Shown: positions 33,437-39,304 of the stretch, piece by piece
Position numbering within the stretch: position 1 is the stretch's first letter
Layout: every line of letters starts with the position of its first letter
Source of the DNA: Eubacteriales bacterium
Lineage (GTDB): Bacteria > Bacillota > Clostridia > Lachnospirales > Lachnospiraceae
NCBI GenBank assembly: GCA_030526665.1
Contig: JAUNCI010000012.1
Location: 1 to 39,304, forward strand
Reading direction: 5' to 3'
Length of the DNA: 39,304 bases
Notes under the pieces: generated by a model
Seen by the model: the letters and a program-made list of their open reading frames with translations, nothing else
The model's database searches: none
What the model was told of the DNA's origin: nothing
Translations under genes and position numbers: made by a program

Positions 33437-34141
33437 CTACTTTCTCCTCAATGTACGCAAGAACGTTTTCTGTTCATCTGTAATGCGATAGCTCTCAACA
33501 GCTTTCTGAATCGTTTTGTTGTGAACCCATCTATCCAACCGTTCTTCTGTCAAATATATAACAGCAGCATCCCACTGCTTTGCAAGTGCTGTAGCAAAAT
33601 ACCAGGCAAGCATCATATTGACATAGTATTCTTCTGAATGAACGGATGCCGGAATCTCCAGATACTCTTCCAGAAAATCATCATCCAGAAAATGGGCCAT
33701 TAACATTCCAATGCCAAAACGACATGTATAAGTATCTTCCGAAGATGACCATTCTCTGATTTTTTCAATCAACTGTGGTCTGTGTTTTTTGAACACTTTT
33801 GGGGACATCGTATCACATACCGCCCAGTTATCCACAAACGGAAGAAATTTTTCCAATTCTTTTACACATTCCTCATAGTCCTTGATCTGTGCTATCAGCT
33901 GCGCATGAATCAGATTTTCATCATAGTACTCGTGTGGAAGAGCTTTCATAAATGCATAATGCTCCTCTTCCTTAAAAAATTCTTTTGCCAGTTTTCTCAC
34001 CGCCGGCATACGCACACCGATCACCTTCCCCGCATCTACGGAAGGTGTCAACTTTGCCTGAAATTCTGCGTATTTCACATCCTGAAGTTCAAACAATCTA
34101 TCCTGTATGCTTTTATTTATAGAAGTATTTGTATTATTCAT
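33437..34141 (-). CDS. AlkD-like DNA alkylation repair protein (HEAT-like repeats)
   Basis: A 234-residue all-helical protein of the DNA alkylation repair family (ALK/HEAT-like repeats), related to the AlkD glycosylase that removes bulky or charged alkyl bases. FVDNWAVCD holds W106 and D110, spaced as the W109/D113 pair of Bacillus cereus AlkD; the region GVRMPAVRKLAK is also typical. An upstream TTG would add seven residues, but the ATG at 34141 has AAGG 8 nt upstream and is preferred. It is followed by 124 bp of AT-rich DNA. Confidence 0.88.
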   Translation of the reverse strand: MNNTNTSINKSIQDRLFELQDVKYAEFQAKLTPSVDAGKVIGVRMPAVRKLAKEFFKEEEHYAFMKALPHEYYDENLIHAQLIAQIKDYEECVKELEKFLPFVDNWAVCDTMSPKVFKKHRPQLIEKIREWSSSEDTYTCRFGIGMLMAHFLDDDFLEEYLEIPASVHSEEYYVNMMLAWYFATALAKQWDAAVIYLTEERLDRWVHNKTIQKAVESYRITDEQKTFLRTLRRK

Positions 34142-34163
34142 AATCATATCCTTACTGCACAAA

Positions 34164-34197
34164 CAAAAAAAATAAGAGGGACAATATTTTGCCCCTC
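34164..34197 (-). terminator. Terminator of the secreted protein gene
   Basis: On the minus strand GAGGGGCAA and TTGTCCCTC pair (34189-34197 with 34176-34184, one wobble) around a 4-nt loop, followed by TTATTTTTTTT. Confidence 0.85.
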
Positions 34198-34224
34198 ACA
34201 TTTTAGCTTATCTGCTTCCTATAC

Positions 34225-34818
34225 TCAATATTGAATTGTACCAAAATAATTTACAACATTAAATTCTAAAGTTGAGTTGTCACTCTCATAATCAATTTTC
34301 ATGTTATCACCAGTTGTAAATCTCAGGTTATAAGGCCAATAAGAATTGTAAGCCAATGAATTCACTCTGCTCATTGTTTTTCCATTGCGGTCCGCGATAA
34401 AAAGGTCCGGACCATAATAGCCGCACAGATATACTTTTCCGGAAGAACTTACCTGAAAACCATTCTGGGATGGGCAGCCTCTGAAATCACTGTTCGTCCA
34501 CATGATTTGTCCGGTTGAACAATCCAATGCAACCACTGTTCCGGATTCTACCAGATAAAATCGATCATCTCTGATTCCGAGCATCGTTACCGAATCTAAT
34601 TCCGTACGAGAATAGCTTCCGCACTGATAATACCAGATCTGATTTCCGGAAGAATCGTAACCTTTAACATTTCCACTTTGCTGATTATTGCCCATATCAT
34701 ATACCTGCCATTCCAGGTAAACACGGCCTCCTGCATGAACAGGTACCGCAAATAACATTGCAATTGCGGCAACAATTAAGCATTTGATCCATTTGTTTAA
34801 AAATCCGCTTCTCTTCAT
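34225..34818 (-). CDS. Secreted protein with PQQ/quinoprotein-like beta-propeller repeats
   Basis: A 197-residue protein not assigned to a named family. It has a Sec signal peptide (Lys/Arg-rich start, hydrophobic core CLIVAAIAMLFAV, cleavage near VHA-GG). The rest is beta-rich with short repeats of the propeller type: VKGYDSSGNQIWYYQ, VVALDCSTGQIMWTN and LFIADRNGKTMSR. About three blades are seen, too few for a closed propeller unless it oligomerises. No Cys lipobox and no wall-sorting signal are seen. The ATG at 34818 follows GGAGG by 10 nt; the ATG at 34836 overlaps that site and is rejected. Confidence 0.6.
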   Translation of the reverse strand: MKRSGFLNKWIKCLIVAAIAMLFAVPVHAGGRVYLEWQVYDMGNNQQSGNVKGYDSSGNQIWYYQCGSYSRTELDSVTMLGIRDDRFYLVESGTVVALDCSTGQIMWTNSDFRGCPSQNGFQVSSSGKVYLCGYYGPDLFIADRNGKTMSRVNSLAYNSYWPYNLRFTTGDNMKIDYESDNSTLEFNVVNYFGTIQY

Positions 34819-34944
34819 TTGCTCTTTTCCTCCCATTTATATATGCTACACCCTTGCATATATTCGTTATAATTTAATAATACCGAACCCTTCTATTAAT
34901 GTCCATCATTATTATCAAAATTGTTGAGAGTATTCAGCCATTTA

Positions 34945-35625
34945 CTAAAATAATCTGATCACTGCACAAAACAGAATCGGTATAATCAGAGATGGCAGCA
35001 TATTCATTGTCTTGCAATCTTTGATATTCAACATGGAAATTCCGGAACTAGCAATCAGAAAGCCTCCAACCAGAGACAGTTCCGTCATCATTTCAGCAGT
35101 CATGAACGGTCCCAGCAGCTTGGCCAGAAGATAAATGGCTCCCTGCCAGCAAAACAGAACAATTGCCGTTAATGCCATTCCAATTCCATATGTCGATGCC
35201 AATGCCATAGATGTGACAAAATCAAGTGTTGCATTTGTAAACAAATAGGTATTATCGCCATTTAAAGCACTGTTTATTGGTCCCAGAATCGAAAGGGTCC
35301 CAATACAAAATAACAATACACCTGTCGATAATCCTTTTGCCAGATTTCCTCCGGACGAAAAACGATTCGTTATTGAATCGAACTTTTCGCTTAGATTTAA
35401 TGAAGTTCCAATCAGACTTCCAAGCGCCAGGCTTACGATAAAAAGTACCGGATAGCTGCTTTTGGGCATATTCTGCACAATCGAATTAATTCCCAATCCC
35501 GTTGCCGCCAGCCCCATTGCAGTAAAAAGCGCCTGCTGCTGTTTTTCATTGATTCCTTTTTTTAATACACTTCCAATCACACTTCCAACCAAAATAGTCG
35601 TAGTGTTGGCAATTGTCCCTATCAT
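34945..35625 (-). CDS. DUF554 family membrane protein
   Basis: A 226-residue integral membrane protein with about 6-7 membrane segments. It begins MIGTIANTTTILVGSVIGSVLKKGI, the usual start of DUF554, and has the GINSIVQ and CIGTLSILGPINSAL blocks. The biochemical role is not known to me. It has a good promoter (35681-35709) and AAGGA before the ATG. Bases 34819-34944 contain nothing recognised. Confidence 0.88.
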   Translation of the reverse strand: MIGTIANTTTILVGSVIGSVLKKGINEKQQQALFTAMGLAATGLGINSIVQNMPKSSYPVLFIVSLALGSLIGTSLNLSEKFDSITNRFSSGGNLAKGLSTGVLLFCIGTLSILGPINSALNGDNTYLFTNATLDFVTSMALASTYGIGMALTAIVLFCWQGAIYLLAKLLGPFMTAEMMTELSLVGGFLIASSGISMLNIKDCKTMNMLPSLIIPILFCAVIRLF

Positions 35626-35680
35626 ATCCTTCTTCCTTTACACTTTTGTTGAAACTTTTTTTCGAAAATAAACGAAACAT

Positions 35681-35709
35681 ATTATACAATACCTTTTTAC
35701 TTTTTTCAA
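35681..35709 (-). promoter_or_regulatory. Promoter of the DUF554 gene
   Basis: Minus-strand TTGAAA (35704-35709), 17-bp spacer, TATAAT (35681-35686), 56 bp before the ATG. Confidence 0.7.
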
Positions 35710-35752
35710 CTAAAGTGTCAAAGCAGTGGATTTTAAAAATGATATGATGAAA

Positions 35753-35772
35753 TGAAATAATCCATTATTTCA
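35753..35772 (-). repeat. Perfect 9-bp inverted repeat at the end of the MFS gene
   Basis: TGAAATAAT (35753-35761), 2 bp, ATTATTTCA (35764-35772), covering the MFS stop codon. On the minus strand TTTCATCATATCATTTTT follows, so it is a possible weak terminator. Confidence 0.5.
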
Positions 35773-37000
35773 CTATGGAGCGTCCGCCCTTAACTTTTTC
35801 AAACATTACTACCATCAAAATCAAAATCGCGAGTATATAAATCGGCAGTAATCCAATTCCAATCGCATTCGCAATTACACCAAACAACGGCGGCATTACG
35901 CAGGTTCCGACGTATGCACTTGCCATCTCAACGCCAATAATTGCCTGAGACTGATCTGCGCCAAACTGCTCCGGTGTGGCATGAAGCATACATGGATAGA
36001 TCGGCGCACATCCCAGACCGATCAAGATCAGCCCTATCAATGCAAACGTACTGGAAAATGGCAGCAGCATCACAACCACTCCCAATGCAATGATTCCCTG
36101 GCCTAAACGTACCATTTGTCGATCATTCCATCGAATCGTCAAAAATCCGCTGAGTGCTCTTCCGGCTGTTATGCCAAGGAAAAACATAGAAGCAAAGCTT
36201 GCAGCAAGTTCTGCAGTGAGTCCTTTTTGAAGCGTCAGATAACTGGCCGCCCACAAACCTGCGGTCTGTTCGATCGCACAATAGCAGAAAAAAGATACCA
36301 TGATTGCCTTTGCCCCGGGTATGGAAAAGATTTCTGACAGTGACAGTGCTTTTCTTTTCCTCCCTGTCTGTTCATCAACCTTCTCCACCCTTGTAGACTC
36401 TTTGCTTGTATCTTCGCTTGTTTCTTTACTGTTTTCTAAATTAACCGATTCATGATTTGATTTCCATAGCGGTAAGCTGAATACCAGAATTGCGGTCAGC
36501 ACTACCTGCAAAACAGCGATAACACGATATCCATTGTTCCATGGCATTCCTCCTGTCAGAACCGCCCCCATAATATATGGTCCAACGCTGGCACCAATTC
36601 CCCACATACAGTGCAGCCAGCTCATATGTCTGCTTTTGTAATGAAGTGCCACATAATTATTTAGGCTGGCATCTACACTTCCTGCCCCAAGTCCATATGG
36701 AATTGCCCACAGACAAAGTGCTACAAACGAGTGGGATATCGAAAATCCAAACAGTGCCGCTGCTGTCATACCAACACTGGCCGCCGTAATTTTTCCGGTT
36801 CCGTATTTCACAGTCAGACGGTCGCTCTGCAAACTTGAAAAAATAGTTCCAAGCGCAATAATCATGGAAATAATTCCGGCATAGGATACCGGAACCGCAA
36901 ACTCCGGATATATGGATGGCCATGCCGAACCAAGCAGTGCATCCGGCAGACCAAGACTGATAAATGCGATATAAATAATAATCAAAAGTAAATGTGTCAT
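35765..37000 (-). CDS. Major facilitator superfamily transporter
   Basis: A 411-residue membrane carrier with about 12 predicted membrane segments in two halves, joined by a hydrophilic loop (about 181-222) rich in Glu, Ser and Lys. The first half has SDRLTVKYGTGK, the conserved loop 2-3 region, and HCMWGIGASVGPYIMG. The substrate is not shown; the layout resembles sugar or drug:proton carriers (FucP/YbjJ-like). GGAG stands 7 nt before the ATG. It is divergent from an AraC regulator that probably controls it. Confidence 0.88.
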   Translation of the reverse strand: MTHLLLIIIYIAFISLGLPDALLGSAWPSIYPEFAVPVSYAGIISMIIALGTIFSSLQSDRLTVKYGTGKITAASVGMTAAALFGFSISHSFVALCLWAIPYGLGAGSVDASLNNYVALHYKSRHMSWLHCMWGIGASVGPYIMGAVLTGGMPWNNGYRVIAVLQVVLTAILVFSLPLWKSNHESVNLENSKETSEDTSKESTRVEKVDEQTGRKRKALSLSEIFSIPGAKAIMVSFFCYCAIEQTAGLWAASYLTLQKGLTAELAASFASMFFLGITAGRALSGFLTIRWNDRQMVRLGQGIIALGVVVMLLPFSSTFALIGLILIGLGCAPIYPCMLHATPEQFGADQSQAIIGVEMASAYVGTCVMPPLFGVIANAIGIGLLPIYILAILILMVVMFEKVKGGRSIVK

Positions 37001-37021
37001 GTTGCTTCTCCTTCTTTATGA

Positions 37022-37037
37022 TGATATGATTATATCA
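37022..37037 (-). promoter_or_regulatory. -10 region of the MFS promoter inside a palindrome
   Basis: TGATAT (37022-37027), GATT, ATATCA (37032-37037). The minus strand reads TGATATAATCATATCA, an extended -10 with TATAAT at 37029-37034. No proper -35 box is seen at 17 bp (TGTATT), so an activator is likely needed. Confidence 0.5.
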
Positions 37038-37067
37038 GCATAAAAAGAGCAAATACATGAAATAATC

Positions 37068-37083
37068 GTCATATTTATATGAC
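37068..37083. promoter_or_regulatory. Palindrome between the AraC and MFS genes
   Basis: GTCATAT (37068-37074), TT, ATATGAC (37077-37083), centred about 54 bp upstream of the likely MFS transcription start. It is a candidate activator site. The rest of 37084-37243 has no clear promoter for the AraC gene. Confidence 0.45.
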
Positions 37084-37243
37084 AAAACATTCATCCTGAT
37101 TCAAGCGAGAAAATATATGGTAAGTAAATACTGCGTAAAAGCCATGTAAATCAACCACGAGAAGAAATTTATTAGAGAAAATCCAGAGAATAAAATCATA
37201 AGAATAAATCATGAAAGAAATTTTATAGAAGGAGAAATCAACT

Positions 37244-38134
37244 ATGGGATTATCTGTGTGCAACATTATAACAGACTTACACGAACAAGAATTAACTACT
37301 CACGGAAATACTGCATTTCCGATAGCCTGCTATGCAGATGATTTATGTTTGATGGAAGTAGAATGGCATTGGCATGATGAATGGGAACTGATCGTCGTAA
37401 CAGAAGGTGTTTTACATTTTGATATCGAAAACACGCACTTTGTATTACCCTGCGGAGACGGACTTTTTATCAATTCCAAGGTGCTGCATGCCGTTCGCTG
37501 TGTTCCGGGTTCTCCGGGAAAATTGCATTCCGCTGTGTTTCACCCTCGCCTCATTGGTGGAAATATGGACAGCGTTTTCTGGCAGAATCTGGTACAGCCA
37601 TTTTTCACCAATGCCTCCACACGTTTTCTCGTACTAAAACAGGATATTTCCTGTCAAAAAGATGTGCTTCACTGTCTTTTGACCGCCTGGACTGCAATTT
37701 CAGAAGAACAGGATGATTTTGAAAACCTTGCACGTTATGAATTATCCAAAGCTGCTCGAAAAATTTTACAGAATAATGATTTCTCACAGCACAATATGTC
37801 CGACCAGGATCTAACCAATGTAAGCCGCATTCGAACCATGATGGAGTACATTGATCTTCATTATATGGAAGACTTAACCGTTGATAAAATTGCCGCAAGC
37901 ATTTCCGCAAGCAATAGTGTCTGTCTGCGCTGTTTTCACGAAATGCTGGACACAACTCCTATGAAATATGTCATGGATACCCGGCTTCGTAAAGCTGCCG
38001 GACTGCTTCGTACCACACAAAAGTCCGCCAGAGACATCGCCCTTGACTGCGGTTTTAACGATACCAGTTACTTTACCAAAGTCTTTCGCTTAAAATATCA
38101 ATGTACTCCTGTAAATTACCGTAAGTCATCTTGA
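37244..38134 (+). CDS. AraC-family transcriptional regulator with cupin domain
   Basis: A 296-residue regulator. The N-terminal half is a cupin-like sensor (WHWHDEWELIVVTEGVLHF at 41-59, then LPCGDGLFINSKVLH), typical of sugar-sensing AraC proteins. The C-terminal part (about 195-296) carries the two helix-turn-helix motifs: LTVDKIAASISAS, CLRCFHEMLDTTPMKYV, then ARDIALDCGFNDTSYFTKVFR. GGAG lies 9 nt before the ATG. Its divergence from the MFS gene suggests it controls that transporter. Bases 38135-38260 after it hold no clear terminator. Confidence 0.92.
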   Translation: MGLSVCNIITDLHEQELTTHGNTAFPIACYADDLCLMEVEWHWHDEWELIVVTEGVLHFDIENTHFVLPCGDGLFINSKVLHAVRCVPGSPGKLHSAVFHPRLIGGNMDSVFWQNLVQPFFTNASTRFLVLKQDISCQKDVLHCLLTAWTAISEEQDDFENLARYELSKAARKILQNNDFSQHNMSDQDLTNVSRIRTMMEYIDLHYMEDLTVDKIAASISASNSVCLRCFHEMLDTTPMKYVMDTRLRKAAGLLRTTQKSARDIALDCGFNDTSYFTKVFRLKYQCTPVNYRKSS

Positions 38135-38260
38135 TGATCATGAATCATTTCAGATTATGATCGACGATTTTATATTTATTATATTGATTCAGTAACATCT
38201 GATTTTTTATATCTGACTGCCAACTATCAAATATTTAGCACTGATGATTACTGATTATCG

Positions 38261-38929
38261 CTACTTAATCTGAGTAAGCAATTCAGTTACTTTCTCCTGT
38301 GTAAGTCCTTCTGTCGAACCTATCGAATAGTTAAATTTTTCATCCGACCATGTTGCGACATAAACTTTACCGGAATTTCCACGAACTGCTGCTTTCGTTC
38401 CATTTACTTCAAGCTCGCTTTTTTCTGAATATTCCGTATAATCCCCGCTGATATCCGTTACACCATCTGTTCCAATTGTTCCTTTACGAATCAGAAGTTC
38501 TTTTTCATCCTTAGAATAGGTCACCTGAATCATCTTGTCATCGATGTTCAGTACAGAAATATTTTTGTCATTATATCCATCGATTGTGTCCGGTGCATCC
38601 ATACTGAATCCGGCAATTTCTTTTGCTTCCTCTAGGGATGTCACTTCTACAAATGGATTCGGGATCTGCACTGTATTATCGTTTTCGTCTGAAGATTTTG
38701 CTTCGTTTTCTTCGGCAATTGTTTCTGCTGTTTCTTTGGCAGATTCTTCAGCAATTGTTTCCGCTGTTTCTTTTGCAGGTTCTTCAGTTGTTTCTTCTAC
38801 AGTTTTTTCTGTAGTCTTTTCTATTTTTTCTTCTTTCGTATCTTTACTTGTACCGCAAGCCGTCATGGATAAAAACATGGTTCCCATAAATACAACTGCG
38901 AGCAATTTCTGTATTTTCATTTTTTTCAT
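38261..38929 (-). CDS. Lipoprotein with a Thr/Glu repeat stalk and a DUF4367-like domain
   Basis: A 222-residue lipoprotein: signal peptide with lipobox LSMTAC (lipid-bearing Cys25), then an acidic Thr/Glu/Lys-rich stalk (about 28-80) containing two 12-residue repeats AKETAETIAEES and AKETAETIAEEN, and a C-terminal beta-rich domain (about 90-222) with TSLEEAKEIAGFSMDAPDTI and VLNIDDKMIQVTYS, resembling DUF4367. It should lie on the outer face of the membrane. GGAGG stands 9 nt before the first ATG. Function is unknown; the leader upstream is long and structured. Confidence 0.75.
   Translation of the reverse strand: MKKMKIQKLLAVVFMGTMFLSMTACGTSKDTKEEKIEKTTEKTVEETTEEPAKETAETIAEESAKETAETIAEENEAKSSDENDNTVQIPNPFVEVTSLEEAKEIAGFSMDAPDTIDGYNDKNISVLNIDDKMIQVTYSKDEKELLIRKGTIGTDGVTDISGDYTEYSEKSELEVNGTKAAVRGNSGKVYVATWSDEKFNYSIGSTEGLTQEKVTELLTQIK
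38705..38776 (-). repeat. Two 36-bp tandem repeats coding the lipoprotein stalk
   Basis: Codons 52-63 and 64-75 of the lipoprotein encode two near-identical 12-residue units (AKETAETIAEES and AKETAETIAEEN). The DNA of the units is also very similar, which suggests recent duplication in frame. Confidence 0.75.
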
Positions 38930-38957
38930 TTTGTCAGTCCTCCTATTGTTTAATCAC

Positions 38958-39001
38958 TAAAAGCCTGTAGAGCCCCTTACGACCCAAGTCGCGTGCTTTT
39001 A
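38958..39001 (-). ncRNA. Structured element in the lipoprotein leader (possible IS605-end or leader RNA)
   Basis: On the minus strand TAAAAGC (39001-38995) pairs with GCTTTTA (38964-38958), enclosing a nested hairpin CGAC-TTGG-GTCG (38991-38980). It is the only GC-rich structured part of the 375-base stretch 38930-39304 and lies within about 30-70 nt of the lipoprotein start. CGACTTGGGTCG resembles the terminal hairpins (CGACTTTAGTCG type) found at ends of IS200/IS605 elements, but no transposase is present. It could equally be a leader RNA. Confidence 0.3.
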
Positions 39002-39150
39002 AGTCAAGCTCACCACTTACACTATGTTTATAGATGGGAGTCATCTCACAACTGATATAGCTTCATAATACATTGAGAACTTTATACTTTGTAACTTGCA
39101 TTTATCGCTTTATTACCTGTGCATCCTTTCGGAGCGTTTTATAATTATAT

Positions 39151-39156
39151 ATTATA
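39151..39156 (-). promoter_or_regulatory. -10 box candidate for the lipoprotein gene
   Basis: Minus-strand CTGTATAAT places TATAAT at 39151-39156; no good -35 box is found 17 bp upstream. If used, the lipoprotein mRNA would have a leader of about 215 nt. The remaining leader (39002-39150) shows GTGAG-ATGA-CTCCC near 39034-39050 and nothing else recognised. Confidence 0.35.
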
Positions 39157-39180
39157 CAGAACACTATTTTCCTAAATATA

Positions 39181-39218
39181 AAAGGCTGCTATCCCTTCTT
39201 AGCAAAGAAATAGCAACC
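39181..39218 (-). terminator. Terminator of a gene entering from the right edge
   Basis: On the minus strand GGTTGCTATT (39218-39209) pairs with GATAGCAGCC (39193-39184), with G-T wobbles, followed by TTTTATATTT. It lies 24 bp after the stop codon at 39242. Confidence 0.7.
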
Positions 39219-39241
39219 CTATCATTCATATCAAAGACACG

Positions 39242-39304
39242 TTATATGACTTTTATTATATAACCTTTATTTTGAGCGAATTTATATGCTTGATTTAATT
39301 GGTC
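39242..39304 (-). CDS. C-terminal end of a gene cut by the right edge
   Basis: The minus strand reads 20 codons without interruption from the edge, ending NKGYIIKVI and TAA at 39242. A terminator follows 24 bp later, which supports a genuine gene end. Too short to assign a family. Confidence 0.45.
   Translation of the reverse strand, partial: DQLNQAYKFAQNKGYIIKVI

Noticed and set aside
34142-34162. TTG start for the AlkD-like gene seven codons upstream
   Set aside because: No ribosome binding site at the right distance. The ATG at 34141 has AAGG 8 nt upstream.

Overview
The window looks like the chromosome of a monoderm, anaerobic, gut-type Firmicute, most likely a Lachnospiraceae member of the Blautia/Dorea/Mediterraneibacter kind. 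The clues are strong GGAGG ribosome binding sites, tRNA genes without an encoded CCA end, HPr kinase with a ROK glucokinase, the MEP-pathway enzyme IspD, a glycyl radical enzyme, and a TetM-like GTPase carrying a C-terminal NYN nuclease domain. The genus is inferred from gene content only.

Left part (1-13 kb). Two consensus promoters on the minus strand (76-104, 169-197) point off the left edge, probably into an rRNA operon. Behind them lie two tRNA-Ser genes (anticodons GGA and UGA) with their own strong promoter. Next comes a minus-strand housekeeping operon tsaE-tsaB-rimI-rnz-tsaD-ispD (t6A tRNA modification, N-terminal acetylation, tRNA 3' processing, isoprenoid synthesis). It diverges from a cyclophilin gene, and the two promoters share one palindromic -10 box. 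Then follow yigZ, a class A penicillin-binding protein, and uvrC, hprK and glk.

Middle part (13-24 kb). ftsH has a long Thr/Glu-rich tail. A DUF1846 protein, greA with a sugar-type nucleotidyltransferase, and the unusual translation GTPase-NYN fusion follow. putP has a perfect inverted repeat just upstream of its promoter. A TetR-family regulator lies upstream of putP.

Nucleoside block (24-32 kb). On one strand, in transcription order: a BMP-type nucleoside-binding protein without a visible lipobox, an orphan YjjI-type glycyl radical enzyme, an ABC ATPase and two permeases (NupOPQ/YufOPQ type), uridine kinase and thymidine kinase. This reads as import and salvage of nucleosides. The yjjI-ATPase junction holds an in-frame array of 18-bp tandem repeats.

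Right part (32-39.3 kb). A set of mostly single-gene units: beta-carbonic anhydrase, HAD phosphatase, AlkD-like protein, a secreted beta-propeller-like protein, DUF554 membrane protein, an MFS transporter divergent from an AraC regulator, and a repeat-containing lipoprotein with a long structured leader. The last 63 bases may be the end of another minus-strand gene.

No CRISPR array, intact insertion sequence, prophage or obvious genomic island was seen. The best candidate for something poorly described is the GTPase-NYN fusion at 18714-21419. Next are the YjjI enzyme linked to nucleoside import and the tandem-repeat junction behind it.
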